The notes beneath the pieces are model-generated. The model ran no database searches, had not been told where the DNA came from, and was given only the letters and a program-made list of their open reading frames with translations. A DNA stretch of 19,337 nt. It comes from an uncultured Bacteroidales bacterium (GTDB lineage: Bacteria; Bacteroidota; Bacteroidia; Bacteroidales; Porphyromonadaceae). Positions 6,588 to 15,393 of the stretch are shown here, one piece after another. The position numbers were made by a program, and so were the translations under genes. The DNA is taken from NCBI GenBank assembly GCA_902489445.1, contig CABTZX010000030.1, forward strand, positions 1 through 19,337, written 5' to 3'. Each line of letters begins with the position of its first letter. The first letter of the stretch is position 1.

Positions 6588-8876
6588 CTAATTGTGCCTG
6601 ACAATCACTTTTTCCCGCGCCTCGTCCGTCAGCAGCAGATAGGTTCCCTCGGGAAGAGCTTGAACAGAAAGCGTTACGCTTTCACCTTCCGCTTTGCCCT
6701 GCATAAGGAGCTTTCCGCTCATATCCGTAAGCCGATAGGGCGTTCCGGGCTTCATATTGTAGAGCGTAACCGCTTCATCGGCAGGTTGAGGCGCTATCCG
6801 CAACCTTTCAGTGGAAGGAGAAACCGGACATGCAGCAGTGTAATTGATGTCCTTCCCGGTAAATTCCAGCGTGAGGTATTCAAATTCGCCAGAATCACTT
6901 ATTCCTCCGGGATAATGAAGACGAATCATTTTGGGGTTATCCATCCGTAGCGGAGCCCAATCGAAGTGTACTTTGCACTTGCCAAAAGGCGGTATTCTGA
7001 CCCATTGCAGGGCCATAACGAACTTTCCTTTGGCATTTTCCTCTTTAAAGAGATAGATAATGAATGGAGCGAACAGCTCTTCGCTACCTTTATTCTCAAA
7101 CGCCATCTCGAAGAAAGAGGGTTCCTCCGGGGGGAATCCGTTACGCATACTTTCCTCTATCGCCGTAATCTTTGCCGGCTTTGCCTCGTTGGATACAATT
7201 TCCATTTTGCCGTTTTCAACGCGGATCAATGCCAAATTGTCCTTTTCGGGCACGAGCGGCATTGCGTGCCAAGTGCTCTTTCCGGCATCGCGATACACCA
7301 ATCGGGCGCAATAGGTACCGTCTTTCGGGCTAAGATCGAACGTAATTTTGCCCAAATGCCCTATTGTTTTATCGTCCGGATCGGAATAAGGCACGTCAAC
7401 ATTGCTGAGCAGCGTAGCGGAAAGATCCGAATAGGTATCGTTTTCGCCGTTGCTACCATCAAGCGGGAATAAAGCTAAAGTAACGTCTCCACGGAATGAA
7501 GCTTGAGGATAGATGTTCTTGATGTGAATCGAATCGGCACAGAGCTTTCCCTCCGGTGTTATGGAGAGCTTAAGGGCCAAAGCGAACGGATCGCCGTTAT
7601 TGGCATCGGCAGTTCCCTTTCGATCGGGGATAATGCGGATCAATGCTTCCTGATTATAGTTGAAAGCACCGCTACTGCCTCCTACCCCCAGCTCGTCCGG
7701 ATCAAGGGCATCCATACTGAAGTAGCCGTTTGCAGTACCACCCCAGCCCCAATTGACGTGTATTTTGCCATCTTTATCGTAGCCGTCGAACACAAAAGCA
7801 TGGCCGCCCTCTTTTCCGGTACCGGCATAATAGACGGGGCGACCCGCGCTTAGCTCGCCCAAAATAAGTTCTGTCCACCCTTCCTTCGTGAAATTTTCGC
7901 GTTGGAGATACCTTGCTTCCGGTGAATAGGCCAGATTTTCTATCAACCCCCTATAGGCATTGACTGTGAGGGCTCCGCTTCCCTTTGGGCTGTAATCCAT
8001 ATCGCATGCCACGCCCACGTGGTAGCTGAGCCGCGCCATCTCGTATGCTTCGGATGCACTGGCTGAGACATTTGTGGTATTGGGTAACATACGCTCCCAA
8101 CGATATGCCTCTTTATAAAAATCAACCGTATGGGAAACATGTCTGCCTTCTATATAAGTATGCGTGCCCATCCCACGCAAGGGCCACTTGTGGAACAGCA
8201 TAATTTGACACAAGGCAGTAGCCACACAGCCTACCGGAGCGCTCTTGCCGTCAATTTCGGGGCATAGGTTGTTCCATGGCGAGGTTTGATTCCACATAAT
8301 GTTCCGCAGCAGTGGGCGAACCTCGGCTTTCAGATTTGCCGTTTTTGCCGCACCTTGATGCTGAAGAAGCGCTTGCGTGCGGAGAGTTCGATCGTGCAAC
8401 CCGCGCAACGCATTATCGCCACGCGCCAAAAGCTGCTCCATCCGTGCCGTGTAGAGCGCAAAGAAGTTACGCACATGCTCGGGAGCGCCTTCCAGCGTAA
8501 AGCGTCCTTCCGTGGAATAGGCTACGTAAGGCTCAAAACGGTCATCGCCGGCAATCAACACAAATCCGTTGCCGGCTCCGCGCTCAAATATATAGATAAG
8601 AGCCTCCGGAGATTCGTTCTTCGTCGATTTTACGTACTGAAGAGCAGGCTGCTCGCTTCCGTTGGACAAAATGACCCCCGTAAGCGTGAGGGTTGAGGAA
8701 GCATTTCCGGCGCGCATGCCGGGAGTTGTGGCAAAAAACGTTTCAGCGAGCTCTTTTGCGACAGCTTTGTCTACCGGAGCCGCCATAACCGGATTGATTA
8801 CCAGCAGGCTGAGGATTAGAGGGGAAAGTGCACAAAGTGCCGTGCAGAAGTATCTTTTTAATCGGTTGTTTTGCAT
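6588..8876 (-). CDS. prtT: Secreted C10 cysteine protease (streptopain/PrtT type) with type IX sorting domain
   Basis: A 762-residue extracellular thiol protease. A signal peptide covers residues 1 to about 32 (...NPVMA|A). A Spi-type inhibitory propeptide follows at about 34-155 (FVLIAGDDRFEPYVAYS). The C10 catalytic domain lies at about 185-418, with nucleophile Cys217 in PVGCVATALCQ, catalytic His359 in GGHAFVFDGY, and the conserved VNWGWGG at 374-380. After a less recognisable region, residues about 690-762 form a type IX secretion C-terminal domain (YRLTDMSGKLL, LPEGTYLLL, KVIVRH), so the protein should be exported through the T9SS. The family includes P. gingivalis PrtT and Prevotella interpain. 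It has its own promoter and lies upstream of the RagAB peptide importer, so released peptides could feed uptake. The symbol is by family resemblance. Confidence 0.9.
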   Translation of the reverse strand: MQNNRLKRYFCTALCALSPLILSLLVINPVMAAPVDKAVAKELAETFFATTPGMRAGNASSTLTLTGVILSNGSEQPALQYVKSTKNESPEALIYIFERGAGNGFVLIAGDDRFEPYVAYSTEGRFTLEGAPEHVRNFFALYTARMEQLLARGDNALRGLHDRTLRTQALLQHQGAAKTANLKAEVRPLLRNIMWNQTSPWNNLCPEIDGKSAPVGCVATALCQIMLFHKWPLRGMGTHTYIEGRHVSHTVDFYKEAYRWERMLPNTTNVSASASEAYEMARLSYHVGVACDMDYSPKGSGALTVNAYRGLIENLAYSPEARYLQRENFTKEGWTELILGELSAGRPVYYAGTGKEGGHAFVFDGYDKDGKIHVNWGWGGTANGYFSMDALDPDELGVGGSSGAFNYNQEALIRIIPDRKGTADANNGDPFALALKLSITPEGKLCADSIHIKNIYPQASFRGDVTLALFPLDGSNGENDTYSDLSATLLSNVDVPYSDPDDKTIGHLGKITFDLSPKDGTYCARLVYRDAGKSTWHAMPLVPEKDNLALIRVENGKMEIVSNEAKPAKITAIEESMRNGFPPEEPSFFEMAFENKGSEELFAPFIIYLFKEENAKGKFVMALQWVRIPPFGKCKVHFDWAPLRMDNPKMIRLHYPGGISDSGEFEYLTLEFTGKDINYTAACPVSPSTERLRIAPQPADEAVTLYNMKPGTPYRLTDMSGKLLMQGKAEGESVTLSVQALPEGTYLLLTDEAREKVIVRHN

Positions 8877-8958
8877 AGGGTGTTTTTGTTATCGGTATTA
8901 TCGGTATCTCTTTATTTGTTCGTTTGCGAGCTTGTGTACTCCTTAATTTCCAAGACAA

Positions 8959-8988
8959 CAAAGGTAACATCTTATTTGAATCCTCCAA
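8959..8988 (-). promoter_or_regulatory. Promoter of the C10 protease gene
   Basis: On the minus strand TTG (8986-8988), a 19-bp spacer and TACCTTTG (8959-8966) give an excellent Bacteroidetes promoter. The expected start near 8952 leaves a leader of about 75 nt before the ATG at 8876. A small direct repeat, TTATCGGTA twice (8889-8906), lies in that leader. Confidence 0.65.
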
Positions 8989-9073
8989 CTTTGGGGTCAG
9001 AGGGAAAGTTTCCGATAACAAGAGCCGTTTTGCGCGCAAACGATACGCTGAGGGAGCCGGTCGGGATACTTTT

Positions 9074-9145
9074 CCCCACCGCCCGCTCTCATATAACTAT
9101 GGCGAAACCCTCACTCCGCGGGGACAGATGTTATATGAGGTGGGG
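9074..9145 (-). terminator. Long inverted repeat directly after the operon's last gene
   Basis: CTCATATAAC (9088-9097) and GTTATATGAG (9130-9139) are perfect 10-bp complements. They are flanked by CCCCAC (9074-9079) and GTGGGG (9140-9145), with an 8-nt bulge on one side. The structure starts 5 bp past the stop codon of the CNNM-type gene, so it probably stabilises or ends the operon transcript. It lacks a T-run on either strand, so it is not a standard intrinsic terminator. Confidence 0.4.
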
Positions 9146-9150
9146 CATGG

Positions 9151-10419
9151 TTAATCGTCGGGAATGTTGAGGCGGAGTAGCTCGATGCGGGAAGAGGTAC
9201 TCTTTAGGATGGTGAAACGATACTTATTGATGGTTACCTGCTCCTTACTTTTCGGGATGGAGCCGCAATTGTGTATCACAAAGCCGGCAAGCGTATTGTA
9301 GTCGTCCGCCTCCGGCAGATCCAAGCCAAAGCGTTCGTTGAGTTCATCAATCTCAATGCGACCGCTCAGCACCCAGTTATGCTCGTCAATTTGCTTCGCT
9401 ACGATCGTTTCTTTGTCGTGTTCGTCCTCGATTTCGCCAAAGATCTCCTCAACCAAATCCTCCAGTGTAATGATTCCGGCGGTTCCGCCTAATTCATCAA
9501 TCACCACGGCGAGGCTCTGTTTGCGGAGCATCAGTTGGCGCATCAGCTTGTGGCCGAAAGCGCTTTCCGGAACGAAGAGCGCCTTGCGCATCCGATGCTG
9601 CCAATCGGGGCCGCGGAACATTTCCGAGGAATGCACGTACCCCACGATATCATCAATGCTATCGCGATAGACAACCACTTTGGAGTAGCCCGTCTGTACG
9701 AATAATTGCTTGAGTTCCTCCACCGAGGCGGATATATCGCACGCCACAATCTCGTTGCGGGGCACCATGCAATCACGCGCCTTGACGCTGGAAAAGTCGA
9801 TGGCGTTTTGCAATATCTTTACCTCCGTATCGAGCGGCTGCTTGCCGGCAGTTCCGTCGGATTGCGCACTCACGGATAGATAGTGATCCAAATCGATGGT
9901 GGTCAGCTTAGCGGCAATTGCCTGCTCTTTATTGGCAGAACCACTCATCCAAATGAACATTCGGCTGAAGAGTGCGCACAAAAGGCTGACCGGATAGAGC
10001 AAAATGTAAATGAAATAGATGGGAAAAGCGAAGCGCCGCATGCTCTGATTGGCGTTTCGTTTGAAGTAGCTTTTGGGCAGATACTCGCCAAAAATAAGGA
10101 TGATGAAAGTGGCGATGAGCGAATTGAGTATCAGTACTGCCCAATCGGGGATGAGCCGCTCCAGGAGCGGATTGAGCAATGCGGACATCACCAAGCCGTA
10201 CATTACCAGAACAATGTTGTTGCCCACCAGCATAGTGGTGATGTAAAGGCCTGTACTGCGAAAAAGGCGTCTCAGGACGGAGCTGACGGGTCCGCCGCGC
10301 GATTTATCGATGAGCAGGCGCAAGCGGTCCGTGGATAGATAGGCAATCTCCATTCCGGAAAAGAGTGCGGAGAAAGCGATCAGTAGGAGTAGCGCGAAAA
10401 TGAGGGAAATGTAGTCCAT
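9151..10419 (-). CDS. CNNM/DUF21 and CBS-domain transmembrane protein (hemolysin C/CorC family)
   Basis: A 422-residue inner-membrane protein with the standard order of this family. An N-terminal CNNM (DUF21) transmembrane domain (about 1-165) carries the GEYLPKS motif (111-117). A CBS pair lies at about 215-335 (DCMVPRNEIVA; VVIDELGGTAGIITLEDLVE). A C-terminal CorC/HlyC domain covers about 345-418 (LSGRIEIDELNERF, DYNTLAGFV). Homologues are linked to magnesium and cobalt handling, and in gliding Bacteroidetes the paralogue GldE belongs here; which role applies cannot be told from sequence. The older label hemolysin is not good evidence of haemolysis. Its ATG comes 3 bp after the lptC stop (TAACCGATG), so translation is probably coupled. 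It is the last gene of the operon. Confidence 0.9.
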   Translation of the reverse strand: MDYISLIFALLLLIAFSALFSGMEIAYLSTDRLRLLIDKSRGGPVSSVLRRLFRSTGLYITTMLVGNNIVLVMYGLVMSALLNPLLERLIPDWAVLILNSLIATFIILIFGEYLPKSYFKRNANQSMRRFAFPIYFIYILLYPVSLLCALFSRMFIWMSGSANKEQAIAAKLTTIDLDHYLSVSAQSDGTAGKQPLDTEVKILQNAIDFSSVKARDCMVPRNEIVACDISASVEELKQLFVQTGYSKVVVYRDSIDDIVGYVHSSEMFRGPDWQHRMRKALFVPESAFGHKLMRQLMLRKQSLAVVIDELGGTAGIITLEDLVEEIFGEIEDEHDKETIVAKQIDEHNWVLSGRIEIDELNERFGLDLPEADDYNTLAGFVIHNCGSIPKSKEQVTINKYRFTILKSTSSRIELLRLNIPDD

Positions 10420-10422
10420 CGG

Positions 10423-11055
10423 TTATAGTTCATCGTCATCGACTTCGGTTACACCACTATTGTTATAGAAAGAGTAACGCGAGAAATCCTGATTAGCCAC
10501 AAATCCGGAACCAGTAAGACGCCGTTCGCCGCTCACGATGGTTACGGTATCGTCGGAATAGACCGTTCCGGATTGTTTATCCCAATAGAGTTGTTTGGCG
10601 GAGAATTGATCGCCGATTTCGTTAACCGCTTTCACGTGTCCGGTGAAAAGCCATTTATCTTGAACGGTAAAGTAGTAAGCCGTATCAGAAGAAAGGCGCG
10701 CCGGCATCGTTTTGAGCGTATCGATCTCTTTAGCGAGGAAGCCTTGGGGGAAGAACCACCGGGAGCTGTCGCCCTGGTCGTAGATATACCAGATATCGGC
10801 AATCATTTGGTAGCGCGTTCTGCCGGAATCGGACACCGCCACGTTCACATTGCGCGTAAGCATAGAGTAACCGGCGTTAGCATCAAAGGTAACATTGGTC
10901 ATTACAGGCTTACGATCCTTGTTGCAGGATGGGGCCAAGGCAAGCAATAAAGCAAATAGGAGCAGGGCGCCCCTCGCTTGGAGGGACAGCCTACTCCTGA
11001 ATACCTTTATTGATGCGCCGCAGGGAAGCGTTTTATCGGATAACGGTACTTTCAC
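10423..11055 (-). CDS. lptC: LptC-type LPS export protein, lipoprotein
   Basis: A 210-residue LptC/YrbK-like protein, the periplasmic part of the Lpt bridge that moves lipopolysaccharide from the inner membrane to the outer. The N-terminus has a hydrophobic stretch ending LLALAPSC (Cys44), a lipobox typical of the Bacteroidetes version. The beta-jellyroll region follows (YQMIADIWYIYD, RLSSDTAYYFTVQDKWLFTGHV, YWDKQSGTVYSDDTVTI). The only plausible start is GTG at 11055, overlapping the end of the TPR gene by 23 bp; I found no in-frame ATG before the signal sequence. The N-terminal extension before the hydrophobic core is long (about 27 residues), so the start is less certain than the gene. It sits 3 bp before the CNNM gene. 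Confidence 0.8.
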   Translation of the reverse strand: MKVPLSDKTLPCGASIKVFRSRLSLQARGALLLFALLLALAPSCNKDRKPVMTNVTFDANAGYSMLTRNVNVAVSDSGRTRYQMIADIWYIYDQGDSSRWFFPQGFLAKEIDTLKTMPARLSSDTAYYFTVQDKWLFTGHVKAVNEIGDQFSAKQLYWDKQSGTVYSDDTVTIVSGERRLTGSGFVANQDFSRYSFYNNSGVTEVDDDEL

Positions 11056-12400
11056 CGATCCAACCGCCTACATGGAAAGATTTACCGCTTTCCAGCTCGG
11101 GGTGCATAAAGATGTCAGCCGAGGAGGGCAAACTACGACGATAGGTAGCGATAAGTTGATTGGCTCTTCCGGCTACCGAGGAATCAATAGCGCGCGCTCT
11201 TTCAAGCTTATCGATCGCCAAGTAGAATACGCAACGCTGCTTAACGGGATCATCGGGGAAAATGGACGAAGCCGAGGAAGCATACATTTGCGCGATCAAA
11301 ATCAACGGACCACCCATATTGGGATTTTCAGCCATCGCCTTGTTGCAGTAAGTGCGTGCCTGTCCATAGCTGTGCGCATTCATCTGAATGGTTGCGAGCG
11401 TATAGTAGCACTGCGATTTAAGCTTGCGGTCGCTGGTAAGCCCAATGGCTTTGTTCAGGTAATCAACAGCTTCGGAAGTACGTTTGTTGTTCAACGCTTC
11501 GCGAGCCAACCCAATGGCAGCCGGAGCGGTAGGACGAATAGCAAACATATACTTACTGGCTTTGAAGTAGAGGGGGCTGTTTTCGCAGTCCGAAATGCGG
11601 AACATATCCAACATAGCCTGCAGGAAAGCTTGGTTATCCTTGTTGGCTTCGAGGTTTTTGCCGTAAATATCGGCAAGCATCTTACAATCTGCCAACCCGC
11701 TCTGCGCAAAGAGGGCGTCCAACTGATCCTTCAAGCTTTGAACATAGTCGAGGGTTACGGTATCGCCGGCACTCTTTGCAAGGTCAATGGATTGTTCCAG
11801 ATGGTCGTTACCCATCATATAGTCGTTGATGTATTGTTCGTGCCACGAAGGGTTACCGATCGCCTTGTTAAGCGAGGAGAATACGTGGAAGTAAACCACC
11901 TTGGGATCAAGTGATTTGCCATCATCGGCAACCACTTTATCGGTCCACTTATAGATGCGGTCGTAATCAAGGTTTTGGGTTCCCACGTAGTTCATATAGT
12001 CCGTAATCTTTTGTGCTAAAATCCAGTCACGGCTATATTTGGGATCGTCCCCAAAGTATTCTGCACGCTTATCGTAGAGTGCGAGGAGCTCCTCTATTTT
12101 AGCGGTCTTTTCCGCCGGTGTGGCGGCGTGTTCAATTTCCCAGGCAAGTATTTTTGCTCCGTAGATGTAGATGTTTTTACTCGACCCGGGGCATTCCTTG
12201 AGTGCATTTTCCCAGAATGGCTTTGCGTCTTTAAAGCTCCCGCTTTTGGCATAGGAGGTGAGCAGACTGATATTTTCGCGGCAGCGTACACTGTCTTCTC
12301 CATGCCCAAAGGGCGAACCGTCGGTTACTCCGGTCTGAGCCTGAAGCATAGCGAGCGGCGCCAGTAGCAAGGCTCCTATAAGCAAGTGTCTAATTTTCAT
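11033..12400 (-). CDS. Periplasmic tetratricopeptide-repeat protein of the coaX-lptC cluster
   Basis: A 455-residue exported protein with signal peptide MKIRHLL...LAMLQAQ (cleavage near residue 21-22). TPR-like helical pairs appear throughout, clearest at the C-terminal half (AIGLAREALNNKRTSEAVDYLNKAIGL; CYYTLATIQMNAHSYGQARTYCNKAMAENP, given here in short pieces of a repeat about 34 residues long). Such proteins act as scaffolds for other proteins; no enzymatic motif is seen. Its place between an outer-membrane protein and LptC suggests a role in envelope assembly, but that is inference. A gap of 81 bp separates it from the OMP gene, with a one-mismatch -7 motif (TACCTTTA, 12452-12459) that could be a weak internal promoter. 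Confidence 0.8.
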   Translation of the reverse strand: MKIRHLLIGALLLAPLAMLQAQTGVTDGSPFGHGEDSVRCRENISLLTSYAKSGSFKDAKPFWENALKECPGSSKNIYIYGAKILAWEIEHAATPAEKTAKIEELLALYDKRAEYFGDDPKYSRDWILAQKITDYMNYVGTQNLDYDRIYKWTDKVVADDGKSLDPKVVYFHVFSSLNKAIGNPSWHEQYINDYMMGNDHLEQSIDLAKSAGDTVTLDYVQSLKDQLDALFAQSGLADCKMLADIYGKNLEANKDNQAFLQAMLDMFRISDCENSPLYFKASKYMFAIRPTAPAAIGLAREALNNKRTSEAVDYLNKAIGLTSDRKLKSQCYYTLATIQMNAHSYGQARTYCNKAMAENPNMGGPLILIAQMYASSASSIFPDDPVKQRCVFYLAIDKLERARAIDSSVAGRANQLIATYRRSLPSSADIFMHPELESGKSFHVGGWIGESTVIR

Positions 12401-12481
12401 TGGTCTTGTATTTTATCTCTAATTGTTTGTTTCCTCCTTATCTAGCAATGGTAAAGGTAACAATAGTTTGTTTTATGGCGG

Positions 12482-13786
12482 TTAATCGAGCTTCAGTTTA
12501 CGGAACCAAGCTTCGTTAAAGCGCAATCCAAACGTAAGCTGAAGGTAATTTTCGGATATCATTCCCTTTGCCTGCGGCATGAGGTGCTTATACTCCAAAG
12601 TTAAATCGACCCACGAGCGGCGATCCACCATCGGAATGCCGATCCCCGCGGAGAGCGTTCCGATCAGCGAACCCCGAAGCGTGCCGGTAGCATCGGGGAT
12701 CTGCATGTAATGATTTTCACCCGATATACCGAATCGGTATTCCATTCTTTGCCCTAAACTGCGCGATTCGCGGTTAGGCACAAAGCAGGCTCCCAAAGCA
12801 AAACGGAACTGATTAACCGGCGTAGCTTTGGATGTATCGCTGATGGTATTGTGCCATAAATTGTACTGCAAATCGCCTAAGAGCAACAGTTTATCCTTAT
12901 AGGAATAGGCAACGCCCAGGCCGATTTCGTGCGGCATGCGGAATGCCTCCTGCGAAGTGATGGTATCGTTGCGCTCCGTAGTGATGATGCCGGTTCCTTG
13001 CGATACGTTATCCAAGAAAACCTGCTTACTCCACAAAGGCAGCGAAGGGCTGTAGGTGACACCGAGCGTAATGTTGCCCTGCCGACCGGCTTTGAAGCCG
13101 TACTGCAAGCCTACATCCGTTCGGAAGCCGCGAGCGGAAAGCATTTCGTAGAAGTTGGGCGTATAGGAGCCGGAGGTACCGTAATCAATGGTACGCACGT
13201 ACACCTGTTTGCCAAATATGTAGCTAAAGTTGGCACCGAGCGTAAAACCCTTAAACGGCTCAAAACCCATTCCGAGGTAGAGGTTGCTCATATTGCCCAT
13301 TCCCTTGTACTGGACGGTGTACTCACGGGCCTTCGCTCCGGGGAGCGCTTCCGTAGAGCCAAACCGATAACCGGTAGAAGTATAGGGCTTGAGTCCGGCA
13401 CTAATCGCCATCCAGCGCGTTATGGGGAAGAGCATCGTGGCATACTCAAAGTTGCCGAGCATACGTGCATCACGAGTATTTCCTTCCTTCAGTATGCTTA
13501 CCCCCATAGAGGCACCAAAATCAAAGATGAATGTTTGCGAATCGACTGCCGCGTAGGATGCCGGGTTCTTGGAATTGATTACATCGGCACGCCTTAAGCC
13601 CAGTGCAGCACCGCCCAAGGCTCGCGTGGCGGTTGATGTAGTTTCGTGCCGCATTCCCAAGCCGAAGCGTGTGTAAGGCGACTCGGTGCTGTTGTTCTGA
13701 GCAAGGGCAACTTGCACGGAAGCAGATAGCACCAGCCATAGCGCAAAAAGATACTTTGCAGGGTTAATCGTTCTCAATTTCTTCAT
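12482..13786 (-). CDS. Outer-membrane beta-barrel protein of the coaX-lptC cluster
   Basis: A 434-residue protein with a good signal peptide (MKKLRTINPAKYL...SVQVALAQ) and an N-terminus typical of a Bacteroidetes family annotated only as outer membrane protein (SPYTRFGLG, RALGGAALGLRR, NPASYAAVDSQTFIFDFG). These last motifs resemble the start of FadL/PorV-like barrels. Alternating hydrophobic and aromatic strands run to the end (YLQLTFGLRFNEAWF). ATG at 13786 was chosen over a TTG four codons upstream, because it starts the signal peptide; this leaves a 23-bp overlap with coaX. Function is unknown. Linkage to lptC and a TPR protein points to envelope biogenesis or transport. Confidence 0.82.
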   Translation of the reverse strand: MKKLRTINPAKYLFALWLVLSASVQVALAQNNSTESPYTRFGLGMRHETTSTATRALGGAALGLRRADVINSKNPASYAAVDSQTFIFDFGASMGVSILKEGNTRDARMLGNFEYATMLFPITRWMAISAGLKPYTSTGYRFGSTEALPGAKAREYTVQYKGMGNMSNLYLGMGFEPFKGFTLGANFSYIFGKQVYVRTIDYGTSGSYTPNFYEMLSARGFRTDVGLQYGFKAGRQGNITLGVTYSPSLPLWSKQVFLDNVSQGTGIITTERNDTITSQEAFRMPHEIGLGVAYSYKDKLLLLGDLQYNLWHNTISDTSKATPVNQFRFALGACFVPNRESRSLGQRMEYRFGISGENHYMQIPDATGTLRGSLIGTLSAGIGIPMVDRRSWVDLTLEYKHLMPQAKGMISENYLQLTFGLRFNEAWFRKLKLD

Positions 13787-14519
13787 TATAGGCGACAATT
13801 CTATTCAATCCGACCATTGTGAGCCGTTCCACAAAGGTCACGTTTTTTATTTTCTCGGCAAAATAGGGCGCGTAGCCTCCGGTCAGCAGTACCATTGCAT
13901 CGGGATAGGTTGTACGAACCGCCGCTATGTAGCCTTCTATTTCGTAACGCACCCCGAGAAACAGACCGTTTGCCAGTGCGGAACGCGTATCGGCGGCAAA
14001 ACCTTCGTATTGCTCCTCGCGATCCAATTCAACCAACGGTAGCAGGGCGGTATGACGGTGCAAGCCGGTGGCTCGTAGGCCGGGCCCCGCCGATATGTTT
14101 CCTCCGCGGAAGCCTGTTTTCCTATCCACCCAATCAAAGGTGATAGCGGTGCCGATATCGATCACTAAGAAATGATCTTTATCGGGAAACATGCTCAGCG
14201 CGCCAACCGCAGCGGCAATGCGATCCGCACCTAACGAAGCTCGCTCATATCCGTTTGTGGCAATCGGTATGGGCGTATGCTCATCGAGTATAATTAATCG
14301 GGAAGCGTGCGTTTGAAGCCATTCGCGAAGTGGCTCGTGATGCCCTCCCACGCAACAATACAGCGCAACGGCAATGTTGCTTGCGCCATGCAGACGCGTA
14401 GCCAGATAGGTTACCGCCTGATCCGGCTTGACAAAAGCCACAGGTTGCAAATCGCCACCTTCGGAAAAGGCTATTTTGCAAAAACTGTTGCCTTGATCAA
14501 TCAGCAATCTTCGGGACAT
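13764..14519 (-). CDS. coaX: Type III pantothenate kinase
   Basis: CoaX phosphorylates pantothenate, the first committed step of coenzyme A synthesis; type III enzymes use the ASKHA fold and usually need a monovalent cation. With ATG at 14519 the protein is 251 residues, normal for the family, and begins MSRRLLIDQGNSFCK. The phosphate-binding motif is DQGNS (from Asp8), the catalytic-type motif GADR holds Asp99, and a second phosphate motif, DIGTAITFD, starts at Asp121; GGYAPYF lies near the C-terminus. A longer start at 14546 would add nine residues of poor quality and overlap lipA. From 14519 the gene starts 4 bp after the lipA stop, consistent with coupling. Its end overlaps the following OMP gene by 23 bp. 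Confidence 0.93.
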   Translation of the reverse strand: MSRRLLIDQGNSFCKIAFSEGGDLQPVAFVKPDQAVTYLATRLHGASNIAVALYCCVGGHHEPLREWLQTHASRLIILDEHTPIPIATNGYERASLGADRIAAAVGALSMFPDKDHFLVIDIGTAITFDWVDRKTGFRGGNISAGPGLRATGLHRHTALLPLVELDREEQYEGFAADTRSALANGLFLGVRYEIEGYIAAVRTTYPDAMVLLTGGYAPYFAEKIKNVTFVERLTMVGLNRIVAYNEEIEND

Positions 14520-14523
14520 GGCA

Positions 14524-15390
14524 TCAAAGCATATGTTGCTCGGCATGATAGGAGGAGCGAACCAGCGGAGCGCTCTCCACGTGGCGGAAGCCCATCGCTA
14601 AGCCCTCTTCCTTCAATTGGGCAAACACTTCCGGCGAAATATACGCCACTACGGGCAGATGTTTGCGCGTGGGTTGCAGATACTGACCGATAGTTACTAC
14701 GGATACGCCGCAGGCACGCACATCGCGCAACAGCTCCAGTACCTCGTCATAGGTTTCGCCCAACCCCAGCATAAAGCCGGTTTTGGTAACCACCCCTTTT
14801 GAGGCAATGTAGCGAAGTACCGCCAAACTGCGTTCATAAGTAGCCACACTACGCACCGATGGGGTGAGCCGCCGCACCGTTTCCATATTGTGCGATATGA
14901 TGTTCGGTTTAGCATCAATAATGCGATCCAGAGCCTCCGTGCTCCCCATAAAATCGGGGATGAGCGTTTCGATGGTTACTTCCGGAGTAAGCCGATGGAT
15001 CGCCTCGATGGTTTCCTGCCAATGCCGGCTCCCGCCATCGGGTAAATCGTCCCGATCCACACCGGTAATCACCGCGTGCTTAAGCGCCATTTCCTTAATG
15101 CTCTGCGCCACGGAAAGCGGTTCAAGCGGATTTAAGGCATTCGGCCTGCCACTCTTGGTATTACAAAAGCGGCACGAACGCGTGCATATATCGCCACCGA
15201 TCATAAAGGTGGCGGTTCCGCGCGACCAGCATTCTCCTTGGTTGGGGCATCTGCCGCTCGTGCAAATGGTGTGAAGCGAATGTGCGCACAGCACATCCCG
15301 CGTATGCCCATAAGTGGCATCGCTCCCCAGCTTTATCTTAAGCCACTCGGGCTTGGGTAAAGGGCGCCAACGTGCAGGCTTCGGCTCCAT
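14524..15390 (-). CDS. lipA: Lipoyl synthase
   Basis: LipA is a radical-SAM enzyme that inserts two sulfurs into octanoyl groups on lipoyl-dependent proteins. All signature elements are present in 288 residues: the auxiliary-cluster motif CX4CX5C (Cys43, Cys48, Cys54), the radical-SAM motif CX3CX2C (Cys69, Cys73, Cys76), and the C-terminal RSSYHAEQ whose serine ligates the auxiliary cluster. VTGVDRDDLPDGG-like sequence (here ITGVDRDDLPDGG) is also typical. The start is 3 bp after the dppIV stop (TAACCGATG), the same junction as lptC/CNNM. The sulfur cluster supply and lipB are not in this window. Confidence 0.96.
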   Translation of the reverse strand: MEPKPARWRPLPKPEWLKIKLGSDATYGHTRDVLCAHSLHTICTSGRCPNQGECWSRGTATFMIGGDICTRSCRFCNTKSGRPNALNPLEPLSVAQSIKEMALKHAVITGVDRDDLPDGGSRHWQETIEAIHRLTPEVTIETLIPDFMGSTEALDRIIDAKPNIISHNMETVRRLTPSVRSVATYERSLAVLRYIASKGVVTKTGFMLGLGETYDEVLELLRDVRACGVSVVTIGQYLQPTRKHLPVVAYISPEVFAQLKEEGLAMGFRHVESAPLVRSSYHAEQHML

Positions 15391-15393
15391 CGG

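Noticed and set aside
9088..9139. Integron attC-like site (AAC...GTT ends)
   Set aside because: The arms do not fit RYYYAAC/GTTRRRY, and there is no integrase or cassette array nearby.
10895..11914. 339-codon plus-strand ORF
   Set aside because: It is antisense to the TPR and lptC genes, which have clear signal peptides and family features; no family motif is seen in it.
12433..12439. Perfect AAGGAGG on the minus strand before the TPR gene
   Set aside because: It lies 32 nt from the ATG with no other start codon in range, and Bacteroidetes rarely depend on Shine-Dalgarno pairing.
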